The notes under the pieces: model-generated | Database searches by the model: none | What the model was told of the DNA's origin: nothing | Seen by the model: only the letters and a program-made list of their open reading frames with translations | Program-made: the position numbers and the translations under genes | Shown here: one piece after another, positions 1-7,561 of the stretch | How positions within the stretch are numbered: the stretch's first letter is position 1 | How the letters are laid out: every line of letters begins with the position of its first letter | Source: an uncultured Faecalibacterium sp. | Lineage (GTDB): Bacteria > Bacillota > Clostridia > Oscillospirales > Ruminococcaceae | DNA: 17,171 nucleotides | Assembly (NCBI GenBank): GCA_934526125.1 | Contig: CAKSZU010000043.1 | Coordinates: 1 to 17,171, forward strand | Reading direction: 5' to 3'

Positions 1-1
1 C

Positions 2-46
2 CCCAAGGAGTACTTCCACACCACCCGGCAGGACGCCCGGGGATGA
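2..46 (+). CDS. possible 3' end of an unidentified gene (partial)
   Basis: A reading frame enters from the left edge and stops at TGA 44-46, giving the tail PKEYFHTTRQDARG. It is too short to place in a family. Another frame (frame 1) is open from base 1 to about 198, but it runs through the tRNA terminator hairpin and is unlikely to be coding. Confidence is low because only 14 codons are visible. Confidence 0.3.
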   Translation, partial: PKEYFHTTRQDARG

Positions 47-148
47 ATCCGGCAAAAGCAGCGCCGTCTGCGCCTGTGAAAAAGCCGCCCGGTTCGCATC
101 CGACTTCAGGGTTCGGAGCCCGGCACGGTCTGCCAAAGTTTTTTGGAC

Positions 149-182
149 ATAAAAAACGCCGCATCGTACAAAACGATGCGGC
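149..182 (-). terminator. intrinsic terminator of tRNA-Ala
   Basis: Read on the minus strand, a perfect 9-bp stem GCCGCATCG/CGATGCGGC (174-182 with 158-166) with a 7-base loop is followed by GTTTTTT. It begins 4 bases after the CCA end of the tRNA. The plus-strand side has no T-run, so it acts only on the minus strand. Confidence 0.9.
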
Positions 183-186
183 AAAT

Positions 187-262
187 TGGTGGACCTAGAG
201 GGATTCGAACCCTTGACCTCTCGGATGCGAACCGAACGCTCTCCCAGCTGAGCTATAGGCCC
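187..262 (-). tRNA. tRNA-Ala (anticodon CGC)
   Basis: On the minus strand the sequence folds as a complete cloverleaf: acceptor GGGCCTA/TAGGTCC, D stem GCTC/GAGC, anticodon stem TTCGG/CCGAG around the loop TTCGCAT, T loop TTCGAAT, discriminator A and an encoded CCA at 187-189. The anticodon CGC reads GCG (Ala). The acceptor stem has the G3:U70 wobble pair that is the identity element for alanyl-tRNA synthetase, which supports the assignment independently of the anticodon. It is a single-gene unit with its own promoter and terminator. Confidence 0.97.
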
Positions 263-277
263 ATCTGTTACTCCAAT

Positions 278-306
278 AGTCTACCGCATTTCAGAAAATT
301 TGTCAA
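278..306 (-). promoter_or_regulatory. sigma-A promoter of tRNA-Ala
   Basis: On the minus strand, TTGACA (301-306) and TAGACT (278-283) are separated by exactly 17 bases, about 15 bases upstream of the mature tRNA 5' end. The -35 box is perfect consensus. Confidence 0.88.
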
Positions 307-554
307 GTGCGGCGGGGATGTCAGGCACGGCTGATATGTACCCCCAATACTGGGTGAACCGATCCGTAAAAAGTAGACAATAGACACATGTGCCGCGGCG
401 CGGCGGACCTGCTGGGGGCAGCGTTCAAGCTGACCGCGAACGGCGAAAAGGTGCTGTAAAAGAAATTTTCCGGGCCTTCTGGTACACAATGTCATCTGCG
501 GCGTCCTTCGAGGTGCGCCGGAAAGTGTTCTATCACCTCTATAAACTGCCGCAG
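307..554. other. intergenic stretch, probably decayed coding DNA
   Basis: No intact gene is visible between the tRNA promoter and the PTH2 remnant. The only suggestive piece is a short plus-strand frame at 388-459 (AADLLGAAFKLTANGEKVL, then TAA). It reads like the C-terminal tail of a lost protein, but I cannot name the family. No direct or inverted terminal repeats of an insertion sequence were found. Confidence 0.4.
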
Positions 555-792
555 GTGACGATCCGCCGCCAGTTGATCATTGCACGAAAAGATCTGCAGA
601 TGTCGCCCTGCAAGCTGGCGGCACAGTGTTGCCACGCATCTCTGGCCTTCCTTACCGACCCCATCGGGATGGGCAGGGGGAGTGGAACCGGTGGCGGAAA
701 ACGGGGAGGGCATGACCCTGACCTGTATCGGCTTCCGGCCCCTGCCGGATGAGACCGCACATCAGATCAGCCATAAGTTTCAGCTATATTGA
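555..792 (+). pseudogene. collapsed PTH2-type peptidyl-tRNA hydrolase
   Basis: The 5' part, read from a GTG at 555, encodes RRQLIIARKDLQMSP and KLAAQCCHASLAF. This is the characteristic N-terminal block of archaeal/eukaryal-type peptidyl-tRNA hydrolase (PTH2): Arg-Lys-Asp, then the Lys-Leu-Ala-Ala-Gln...His-Ala motif. Near 665-690 the frame is lost. The matching C-terminal block (ENGEGMTLTCIGFRPLP, then a terminal KFQLY and TGA at 790-792) appears in another frame. About 37 and 35 codons remain of a domain that normally spans 115-140 residues, so the central half is deleted and the join is frameshifted. No good ribosome site precedes 555. PTH2 proteins release peptide from peptidyl-tRNA, but this copy cannot make a folded enzyme. 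Family assignment is by motif recognition. An assembly or sequencing error could explain a frameshift, but not the missing middle. Confidence 0.72.
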
Positions 793-940
793 GGAGTTTT
801 CCTGTTATTCCGGGAAATCCCTCTGGCCGGAGCGGTACGCAGAATGTGTGCCGATGGAGACGGCGTTTGGGATGCTCAGGAAAATGTGCGGCGGCCCTCT
901 TTTTCATGGTTTGTTCACTTTTCCGACAAAGGTCTGGTTT
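793..940. other. intergenic stretch without a recognised gene
   Basis: Between the pseudogene stop and the oleate hydratase control region I see no supported gene, hairpin terminator or promoter. Open frames crossing it lack ribosome sites and recognisable motifs. Confidence 0.5.
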
Positions 941-957
941 TGTATAAATTTTATACA
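941..957. promoter_or_regulatory. 17-bp palindromic operator candidate
   Basis: TGTATAAA-T-TTTATACA is a perfect 8+1+8 palindrome lying 19 bases upstream of the proposed -35 box of oleate hydratase. Its size and symmetry fit a dimeric helix-turn-helix regulator such as a TetR- or MarR-type fatty-acid sensor. The identity of the regulator is inference, and no regulator gene lies in this window. Confidence 0.5.
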
Positions 958-975
958 CTGTTCAGATTTTGTATG

Positions 976-1004
976 TTGTTCTGTAAAATGGAATGGGATA
1001 TACT
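976..1004 (+). promoter_or_regulatory. promoter of oleate hydratase
   Basis: TTGTTC (976-981) and TATACT (999-1004) have a 17-base spacing. The -10 is strong and the -35 weak, which suits an activated or inducible promoter. Transcription would start near 1011, leaving a leader of about 58 bases. Confidence 0.6.
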
Positions 1005-1068
1005 AAGCACAACGAAAGGGTGCGGGACCACCGCCCCGGAAACATCCAAGATTCAGGAGGTCAGCGTT

Positions 1069-2841
1069 ATGTATTATTCCAGTGGCAACTATGAAGCGTT
1101 TGCACATCCCAAAAAGCCTGAGGGTGTTGACAATAAGTCCGCTTATATCATCGGCTCCGGTCTGGCAGCCCTGACCGCTGCCTGCTATCTGGTCCGCGAC
1201 GGCCAGATGAAGGGCGAACACATCCATGTGTTTGAGAAGGACCCGCTGCCCGGCGGTGCCTGCGACGGCTACAAGTACGATATCGGTTATGTCATGCGCG
1301 GCGGCCGCGAGATGGACAACCATTTCGAGGTCATGTGGGATCTGCTGCATTCGATCCCCTCTCTGGAGACCGAGGGTGCCAGCGTCCTGGATGAGTATTA
1401 CTGGCTGAACAAGGAGGACCCCAACAAGTCCCTCTGCCGTGCTACCGTCAACCGGGGCGAGGATGCCCACACCGACGGCAAGTTCGCTATCTCCGACAAG
1501 GGTGCCATGGAGATCATGAAGCTCTTCTTCACCCCCAACGAGCAGCTGCAGGACAAGAAGATCACCGATGTCTTTGATGATGAGGTGTTCTCCTCCAACT
1601 TCTGGCTGTACTGGCGCACCATGTTCGCCTTCGAGAACTGGCACAGCGCACTGGAGATGAAGCTCTACCTGAAGCGCTATATCCACCACATCGGCGGTCT
1701 GCCCGACTTCACGGCCCTGCGCTTTACCCGCTACAATCAGTATGAGTCCATCATCCTGCCCATGGTCACCTACCTGAAGGACCACGGCGTGGAGTTCCGC
1801 TATGAGACCAAGGTCACGGATGTCCGCTTCAAGATCGCAGACGGCAAGAAGCAGGCCAGCAGCGTGACCGTTGAACACAAGGGCGAGGAGAGCGTCATCG
1901 ACCTGACCGAGAACGATCTGCTCTTCATCACCAACGGCGGCTGTGTCGAGAGCTGCACCATTGGTTCCCAGGACAAGGCGGCCGGTTTTGATCCCACCAT
2001 CAAGCCGGGCAACGGCTGGGATCTGTGGAAGAAGATCGCTGCGCAGGATCCTTCCTTCGGTCATCCGGAGAAGTTCTGCTCGCAGCCGGAGCTGTCCAAC
2101 TGGGAGAGCGCTACCATCACGACCCTGGACGACAAGATCCCGCCCTATATCAAGAAGATCTGCAAGCGCGATCCCTTCACCGGCCACACCGTCACCGGCG
2201 GCATCGTCACGGTCAAGGATTCCAGCTGGCTGCTCAGCTGGACGCTGAACCGTCAGCAGCAGTTCCGTGACCAGCCCAAGAACCAGCTCTGCGTCTGGAT
2301 CTACGGTCTGTTCAGCGACCGTCCCGGCGACTTCGTCAAGAAGCCCATGCGGGACTGCACCGGCCGCGAGATCTGCATGGAGTGGCTGTATCATATGGGC
2401 GTTCCCACCGAGGAGATCGCGGAGCTGGCCGAACACAGCGCCAACACCATCCCGGTCATGATGCCTTATATCGACGCCTTCTTCATGCCCCGTGCCATTG
2501 GCGACCGTCCCGACATCGTGCCGCAGGGCGCTGTGAACTTTGCCTTCCTGGGCCAGTTTGCAGAGACCGGCCGCGATACCATCTTCACCACTGAGTACTC
2601 CATGCGCACCGGTATGGAAGCGGTCTATACCCTGCTGAACATCGACCGCGGTGTACCCGAAGCCTGGGGCAGCACCTATGATCTCCGCAGCCTGATCGAT
2701 GCGACCGTCAAGCTGCGGGACGGCAAGAAGATCACCGACATGGATCTGCCGCTGATCCCCCGCCTTGCCATGAAGGAAGCCCTGAAGAAGATCGAGGGCA
2801 CCGATGTTGAGAAGTTCCTGAAAGAATATCATGCGATCTGA
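1069..2841 (+). CDS. ohyA: oleate hydratase (MCRA family)
   Basis: FAD-dependent enzyme that adds water across the cis-9 double bond of oleate to give 10-hydroxystearate. It is usually peripheral to the inner face of the membrane and detoxifies unsaturated fatty acids. The 590-residue product matches the family length. Visible features are the N-terminal dinucleotide-binding motif GSGLAAL (29-35), the acidic end of the second strand FEKD (55-58), PGGACDG (61-67), and GGRE with Glu81. Tyr200 lies in KLYLKRY. Glu81 and Tyr200 align in spacing with the two catalytic residues described for characterised hydratases (Glu82/Tyr201 in the Staphylococcus numbering I recall). The start is fixed by CAGGAGG at 1054-1060, 8 bases before ATG. 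Upstream in-frame ATGs lie before or inside the promoter. It is monocistronic, with a strong terminator downstream. Confidence 0.96.
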   Translation: MYYSSGNYEAFAHPKKPEGVDNKSAYIIGSGLAALTAACYLVRDGQMKGEHIHVFEKDPLPGGACDGYKYDIGYVMRGGREMDNHFEVMWDLLHSIPSLETEGASVLDEYYWLNKEDPNKSLCRATVNRGEDAHTDGKFAISDKGAMEIMKLFFTPNEQLQDKKITDVFDDEVFSSNFWLYWRTMFAFENWHSALEMKLYLKRYIHHIGGLPDFTALRFTRYNQYESIILPMVTYLKDHGVEFRYETKVTDVRFKIADGKKQASSVTVEHKGEESVIDLTENDLLFITNGGCVESCTIGSQDKAAGFDPTIKPGNGWDLWKKIAAQDPSFGHPEKFCSQPELSNWESATITTLDDKIPPYIKKICKRDPFTGHTVTGGIVTVKDSSWLLSWTLNRQQQFRDQPKNQLCVWIYGLFSDRPGDFVKKPMRDCTGREICMEWLYHMGVPTEEIAELAEHSANTIPVMMPYIDAFFMPRAIGDRPDIVPQGAVNFAFLGQFAETGRDTIFTTEYSMRTGMEAVYTLLNIDRGVPEAWGSTYDLRSLIDATVKLRDGKKITDMDLPLIPRLAMKEALKKIEGTDVEKFLKEYHAI

Positions 2842-2882
2842 TCGGATGCCGGAGCATTTGCTCCGGGCCTCCCTCTGAATGC

Positions 2883-2928
2883 GGCGGAGCCCTGCACCCC
2901 GGGACGGGATGCAGGGCTCCGCCTTTTT
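2883..2928 (+). terminator. intrinsic terminator after oleate hydratase
   Basis: A perfect 14-bp stem (GGCGGAGCCCTGCA with its complement at 2910-2923) is followed by TTTTT. A smaller hairpin (CCGGAGC/GCTCCGG) sits just upstream at about 2849-2866. Confidence 0.93.
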
Positions 2929-2991
2929 GTCCGGAACACGGAAAAGTAAGACTTCCGGCGGAAGAATCTGCCCGAACCGGTCGGCTTTCTC

Positions 2992-3020
2992 TTGCAGGGA
3001 AGAGGAAACTGTGTTAAGCT
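2992..3020 (+). promoter_or_regulatory. tentative promoter of the phosphoesterase gene
   Basis: TTGCAG (2992-2997) and TAAGCT (3015-3020) are 17 bases apart. The -10 match is poor, and TAGAAT at 3052-3057 is an alternative -10 without a good -35. The symmetric sequence TTAAGCTTAA (3014-3023) overlaps the proposed -10 and could be an operator. Confidence 0.3.
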
Positions 3021-3076
3021 TAAGACACCGAAACACCCCTGGAAAAGAGAGTAGAATATAAAAGGAGGTCTTCCCT

Positions 3077-4852
3077 GTGAAACAGTTCATTTCCCGTCGC
3101 AGCTTCCTGAAAGCAGCCGGTGCCGCCACGGCGCTGGCTGCAGTCTCCGCCGGTGCGCCTGCCGCTTTTGCCGAAGAGACCAATTGCTTCTTTGGTGACA
3201 AAGCCGATGTGACCATCCTCTACACCAACGATGTGCACACCTACATCGACAACAAATCCCCCAAGCCGACCTATGCGGCCATCGCTGCCCTGAAGAAGAG
3301 CATCGAGGACACCGGCCGGGATGTGCTGCTGGTGGATGCGGGCGACCACATCCAGGGTACCGCTTACGGCTCCATGGACGACGGTGCCACCATCATCAAG
3401 CTGATGAACGAGTCCGGCTACGATCTGGCCACCCCCGGCAACCATGAGTTCGACTATGGCATGGCCCGGGCCAAGGCTGCCATCAAGGAAGCGGATTTCC
3501 CCTACATCTCCTGCAACTGGGTGGATCTGCGCACAGGGCTGAAGGTCCTGCCTTCGGTCAAGTATTTCTGCGTGGGCGGCCGGAAGATCGCGTTCGTGGG
3601 CGTCACGACCCCCGAGACCTTTACCAAGTCCACCCCGGCCTACTTCATGAACGCCGCACAGACCAAGTACATCTACGACATTCTGGGCGGCGAGGACGGC
3701 CAGAAGCTCTACGATGCTGTCCAGAAGGCCATCGATCAGGCTGAGTTCTGGGGTGCCGATACCATCATCGGTCTGGGCCATCTGGGCGTGGACCCCTCGT
3801 CCTCTCCCTGGACCAGCGAAGAGGTCATTGCCCATACCCACGGCTTCACGGCCTTCATCGACGGCCATTCCCACACGGTCATGGCCAGCAAGCAGGTCTA
3901 TGATGCTTCCGGCAGGACAGTCACCCTGACCCAGACGGGTTCCTATTTTGCCAACATCGGCAAGATGACCGTCGGCGCGGACGGCTCCATCACCACCGAG
4001 CTGATCGATACCTGCGAGGGGCTGGATGCCGCTGTGGCAGCTACCACCACCGACTGGGTCAGCGCCGTGGACGAGATGCTGGGCGAGGAGATCGCCGTGG
4101 GTGACTCCGACTTCTACATCAACGATCCTGCCACCGGTAAGCGGCGCATCCGCTCCGGTGAGACCAACCTCGGCGATTTCGTGGCCGACGGCATCTATAC
4201 CTACTTCAACGAGATCGAGGATCTCCACTGCGACATCGCCATCATGAACGGCGGCGGCATCCGGACCGATGTGCCTGCCGGTGCCTGGAGTTTCAAGACT
4301 TGCAAGACTGTCAGCCCCTTCGGCAATGTGGCCTGCCTGATGTCCGTGACCGGCCAGCAGATCCAGGACGCTTTGGAGTTTGGTGCCCGCTTTGCCGGTG
4401 CTGAGGGCAAGGAGAACGGCGGCTTCCTGCAGGTGGCAGGTGCCAGGTACACGATCCACCCCATGATCCCCAACACCGTTCAGACCAACGACAAGAATGT
4501 CTGGACCGGCAGCGCCGCCACCCCGCGTGTCAGCAATGTGGAGATCTACGACAAGACCACCGGTACTTATCAGCCCCTTGACCCGAACGCCACCTACGCT
4601 CTGGCCGGCATGAACTACACCCTGCGCAATCTGGGCGACGGCTTTGCCATGTTTGACGGCGCGACCCTGATCAAGGATTACGTCTCCGAGGACTATCTCG
4701 TCATGGCCAGCTATGCGGCCATGTTCGGCGGTGTGGATGCCAACGGTCTGCCGCATCTGGCAAGCGCTAACAGTCCGCTGGCGGATTACCCGGGCTACCT
4801 GCTGGATTACGAGAATCCCTACGGCGCAGGCCGCATCCAGATGATCTGGTAA
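3077..4852 (+). CDS. Tat-exported 5'-nucleotidase/2',3'-cyclic phosphodiesterase family protein
   Basis: A two-domain metallophosphoesterase of the UshA/CpdB superfamily, expected to dephosphorylate extracellular nucleotides. Residues 6-12 (SRRSFLK) form a textbook twin-arginine motif before an Ala-rich hydrophobic stretch, with likely cleavage after AFA (about residue 33). Metal-site motifs follow: NDVH (51-54), DAGDHIQG (87-94), GNHEFDYG (121-128) and GHSHT with His264/His266. The C-terminal nucleotidase domain contains TNLGDF, MNGGGIRTD and a DGFAMFDG stretch near the end. The 591-residue length fits one catalytic plus one substrate domain. No LPXTG or C-terminal membrane anchor is seen, so the product is probably secreted or loosely wall-bound. 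The start is GTG, set by AAAGGAGG at 3061-3068 with 8-base spacing. The exact substrate cannot be read from sequence. Confidence 0.92.
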   Translation: MKQFISRRSFLKAAGAATALAAVSAGAPAAFAEETNCFFGDKADVTILYTNDVHTYIDNKSPKPTYAAIAALKKSIEDTGRDVLLVDAGDHIQGTAYGSMDDGATIIKLMNESGYDLATPGNHEFDYGMARAKAAIKEADFPYISCNWVDLRTGLKVLPSVKYFCVGGRKIAFVGVTTPETFTKSTPAYFMNAAQTKYIYDILGGEDGQKLYDAVQKAIDQAEFWGADTIIGLGHLGVDPSSSPWTSEEVIAHTHGFTAFIDGHSHTVMASKQVYDASGRTVTLTQTGSYFANIGKMTVGADGSITTELIDTCEGLDAAVAATTTDWVSAVDEMLGEEIAVGDSDFYINDPATGKRRIRSGETNLGDFVADGIYTYFNEIEDLHCDIAIMNGGGIRTDVPAGAWSFKTCKTVSPFGNVACLMSVTGQQIQDALEFGARFAGAEGKENGGFLQVAGARYTIHPMIPNTVQTNDKNVWTGSAATPRVSNVEIYDKTTGTYQPLDPNATYALAGMNYTLRNLGDGFAMFDGATLIKDYVSEDYLVMASYAAMFGGVDANGLPHLASANSPLADYPGYLLDYENPYGAGRIQMIW

Positions 4853-4864
4853 ATTAAGGATACG

Positions 4865-4910
4865 ACCCTCTCCGTCAACGTCGTAGGCTTTGACGGAGAG
4901 GGTTATTTTT
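4865..4910 (+). terminator. intrinsic terminator after the phosphoesterase gene
   Basis: A 14-bp perfect stem (ACCCTCTCCGTCAA with 4890-4903) and an 11-base loop are followed by TATTTTT. It starts 13 bases after the stop codon. Confidence 0.92.
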
Positions 4911-5031
4911 AAGCAGTATTGTCAGCAGGAAACGCCCCCGGTTTGTGGATCAGGATAGGGGAAAGTTGCATAAATCCGGCAGAGCATCCTTGTATACTAC
5001 GCCGAAGTTTGTGACTTTTTTATTTGTTTGC

Positions 5032-5060
5032 TTGCGAACGATCTGCACTGGAAGTATAAT
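5032..5060 (+). promoter_or_regulatory. promoter of the GH3 gene
   Basis: TTGCGA (5032-5037) and a perfect TATAAT (5055-5060) are 17 bases apart. The imperfect palindrome GTTTGC-TT-GCGAAC (5026-5039) covers the -35 and resembles a LacI-type operator, which would fit a glycosidase gene. The operator reading is inference. Confidence 0.75.
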
Positions 5061-5120
5061 AAACAGGCAAGTAATATATCAGCTGTGCTGTGGCAGGCAC
5101 AGAAACAAAGGAGAAACATT

Positions 5121-7475
5121 ATGCAGACACGGTATACCAGCGCCGACCAGTGGGCAGATGCCAAAGACGGCGTGATTCCTGCACCCTACGCTCTGGAAGA
5201 GGGCGAGCAGATCATTGACCAGTACCTTGAGCCGGTCATCTTCCACAACGTCAACGGCCCCGACATCGGCGTGACCACCTGCGGCGTCATCGTGAAGGAT
5301 GGTCTGTATTTCAAGGATATGGACAACAGCGGTGAGCTGGCCCCCTGCAAGGACTGGCGTCTGACCCCGGAGCAGCGCGCAGAGGATATGGTGAAGCATC
5401 TGCGTCTGGACCAGCAGGCAGGTCTGGTGCTGAACACCCTGTTCAATACCCCGACGGTGCCCACCCGTGCGCAGGCGACCGGTGCGGACGGCAAGCTGGA
5501 AATGGGCAAGATCTACAAGCATCACGACCCGGACGAGAAGCCCATCCCCGGCCCTCTGCCCGGCATGACTATGAACATCGATGACAGCCAGGTGCTGGAC
5601 AAGCACATCACCGCCGGTGTCTACCGCGGCGATATGCGCTGCGAGGCAGGCATGGTGGCCCTGTACCACAATGCCGGTACCCAGATGCTGGAGTACGAGG
5701 CCTGCAAGGGCGGCGTGGCCATCCCGTATTCGCTCCACACCAACCCCATCAACATCGGCTATCCGGACTCTCTGGGCATCGGCGCAGCAGTCCTGGGCGA
5801 TGGCAGCACGGATTTTGTGTATGACATGGCTGAGACCGACCGCAAAATGATGAAGGCCGAGGGTCTGAACATCATGTACGGCCCCCAGGTGGATGTCACT
5901 TCCGACCCCCGCTGGCCCCGCACCGACGGCACCTACGGCGAGCGGACGGATGTCACCAGCGACATCGCTGAGGCGCTGGTCAAGGGTTACCAGAACGGCG
6001 ACGATGGCCTGAACGAGGGCTCTGTAGTCCTGACCATCAAGCATTTCCCGGGTGATGCCCCCTCCGAAAACGGCTTTGAGCCCCATGTGCCCATTGGCCA
6101 GTGGCGCATCTACCGCACCCACGGCTCCATGGAAAAGTATCATCTGCCCCCGTTCCAGCGGGCATTTGACCACAAGGTCTCTTCCATCATGCCCGACTAC
6201 TCCCGCATCGCCACCGATGGCCGTGCCGTGCCCCAGACCTATCAGGGCAAGCTGACCAGCGATGAGGCTGTGCCTTCGGCTTACAGCAAGCAGCTGCTGA
6301 CCGATCTGGCCCGGAACCAGATGGGCTTTGACGGCTATGTCAACTCCGACTCCGGCATCACCACGGTCCAGATCTACGGCGTCGAGAACCTGACCGAGCC
6401 GGAGCGCTATGCCAAGGCCATCTCCGCCGGTACCGACGTCATCGGCGGCAACACCGACCCCGAGAACATCATCAAGGCCGTAGAGGACGGTCTGCTGCCC
6501 AAGGCAGACCTTGACCGCGCCAGCTACAACCGTCTGCTGAGCCTGTTCCGTACCAAGCGGGCGGACAACCCCTATCTGGACCCCGACAAGGCCGATCAGG
6601 CCCGGAAAGATAACTTTGAGGGCGCAAAGAAGCAGGCCTACGCCGCCAACCAGAAGGCCGTCGTTCTGGTCAAGAACCACGACAAGGTCCTGCCGCTGGC
6701 AAAGGACAAGAAGATCTGCATCGTGACCTTCAAGGGCCAGGATTCCGGCTTTGCCAAGATGGCACAGGCCATGGGTGCCGGTCTGGGCGATGCCGATGCG
6801 GACGCCGCTCTGCGCAAGACCCTGACCGAAGCCTTTGAGAAGAAGGGCTACACCGTGGTCGCCACCCCCGAGGAGGCAGATGTACTCTATCTGCACGTCT
6901 GGCCCATCAGCAACGGCTTGGTCTTCAACCAGTATGCAATGCCCGTCATTGAGATGGGCGAGATCGTCACCGACGAGCGCGAGCGGAACAAGAGCCAGAA
7001 AAAGACCGGCAACAAGGTCACTGTCACGACCCTGAAGGATGTGGAGAAGATCAAAGAGCTGGCCGATGCCATCCACGCCCGCGGCGGCAAGGTCATCAGC
7101 ACCTGCGTGGTCCGCAACCCCTGGCTGCTGGACAAGCTGGAGCCCTACTGCGATGCCCTGACCATCCAGTACACCGTCAGCCCCGTGGCACTGGACAACG
7201 CTCTGAACGCACAGGTGGATGTCATCAGCGGCGACTACGCCCCCACCGGCAAGCTGAGCCTGACGATGGTGTCCGACCCGGCGGTCATCGCCATCACCGA
7301 GCAGGAGATCGACGGTGTGGTGCGCGAGATCTGCGCTTCGCCCAACGATGTGCCCGGCTACGACAAGGACCAGTACATCGACCCCGCCATCCTCGCCAAG
7401 GTCAAGGGCGGCAGCTATGCCTACTGCGATGCGGACGGCAACTATTACCGCAGCGGTTTCGGCCTGAACTACTGA
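5121..7475 (+). CDS. glycoside hydrolase family 3 protein (beta-glucosidase-like)
   Basis: A retaining exo-glycosidase of family GH3. The sequence shows the TIM-barrel signature DPRWPRTDGTYGE, the substrate-binding Lys307-His308 in KHFPGD, and the nucleophile region GFDGYVNSDSG with Asp410 in the usual position. A C-terminal alpha/beta sandwich begins near AVVLVKNHDKVLPL. The acid/base residue cannot be assigned by eye. There is no signal peptide, so it probably acts in the cytoplasm on imported oligosaccharides. The 784-residue product fits the two core GH3 domains, and the C-terminal part (about 680-784) is not obviously a fibronectin-type domain. The start at 5121 is set by AAAGGAG (5107-5113). 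An earlier in-frame ATG at 5028 lies upstream of the promoter. Specificity (glucosidase, xylosidase or other) is not determinable here, and no transporter neighbours it. Confidence 0.9.
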   Translation: MQTRYTSADQWADAKDGVIPAPYALEEGEQIIDQYLEPVIFHNVNGPDIGVTTCGVIVKDGLYFKDMDNSGELAPCKDWRLTPEQRAEDMVKHLRLDQQAGLVLNTLFNTPTVPTRAQATGADGKLEMGKIYKHHDPDEKPIPGPLPGMTMNIDDSQVLDKHITAGVYRGDMRCEAGMVALYHNAGTQMLEYEACKGGVAIPYSLHTNPINIGYPDSLGIGAAVLGDGSTDFVYDMAETDRKMMKAEGLNIMYGPQVDVTSDPRWPRTDGTYGERTDVTSDIAEALVKGYQNGDDGLNEGSVVLTIKHFPGDAPSENGFEPHVPIGQWRIYRTHGSMEKYHLPPFQRAFDHKVSSIMPDYSRIATDGRAVPQTYQGKLTSDEAVPSAYSKQLLTDLARNQMGFDGYVNSDSGITTVQIYGVENLTEPERYAKAISAGTDVIGGNTDPENIIKAVEDGLLPKADLDRASYNRLLSLFRTKRADNPYLDPDKADQARKDNFEGAKKQAYAANQKAVVLVKNHDKVLPLAKDKKICIVTFKGQDSGFAKMAQAMGAGLGDADADAALRKTLTEAFEKKGYTVVATPEEADVLYLHVWPISNGLVFNQYAMPVIEMGEIVTDERERNKSQKKTGNKVTVTTLKDVEKIKELADAIHARGGKVISTCVVRNPWLLDKLEPYCDALTIQYTVSPVALDNALNAQVDVISGDYAPTGKLSLTMVSDPAVIAITEQEIDGVVREICASPNDVPGYDKDQYIDPAILAKVKGGSYAYCDADGNYYRSGFGLNY

Positions 7476-7505
7476 TCGCTTCTGATCCCAGTATAAACAA
7501 CAAAA

Positions 7506-7547
7506 GCCGTGCGGCTTTGCTCTTTTGAGCAGGCCGCACGGCCTTTT
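7506..7547. terminator. bidirectional terminator between convergent genes
   Basis: GCCGTGCGGC (7506-7515) pairs with GCCGCACGGC (7533-7542), with TTTTT on the plus-strand side and CTTTTG on the minus-strand side. It separates the GH3 gene from the convergent adhesin-like gene. Confidence 0.88.
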
Positions 7548-7561
7548 TGGTTGCAGAGAGC

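Noticed and set aside
143..334. 63-codon plus-strand frame across the tRNA-Ala locus
   Set aside because: It overlaps a tRNA gene, its terminator and its promoter. The phrase GIRTLDLSD is the well-known artefact of translating a tRNA antisense.
1003..3216. 737-codon open frame antisense to oleate hydratase
   Set aside because: It mirrors the codon bias of the real gene, has no family motifs, crosses two terminators and the next gene's start, and lacks a ribosome site.
5079..7076. 665-codon minus-strand open frame opposite the GH3 gene
   Set aside because: Antisense shadow without ribosome site or motifs. The plus-strand gene has intact GH3 catalytic signatures.
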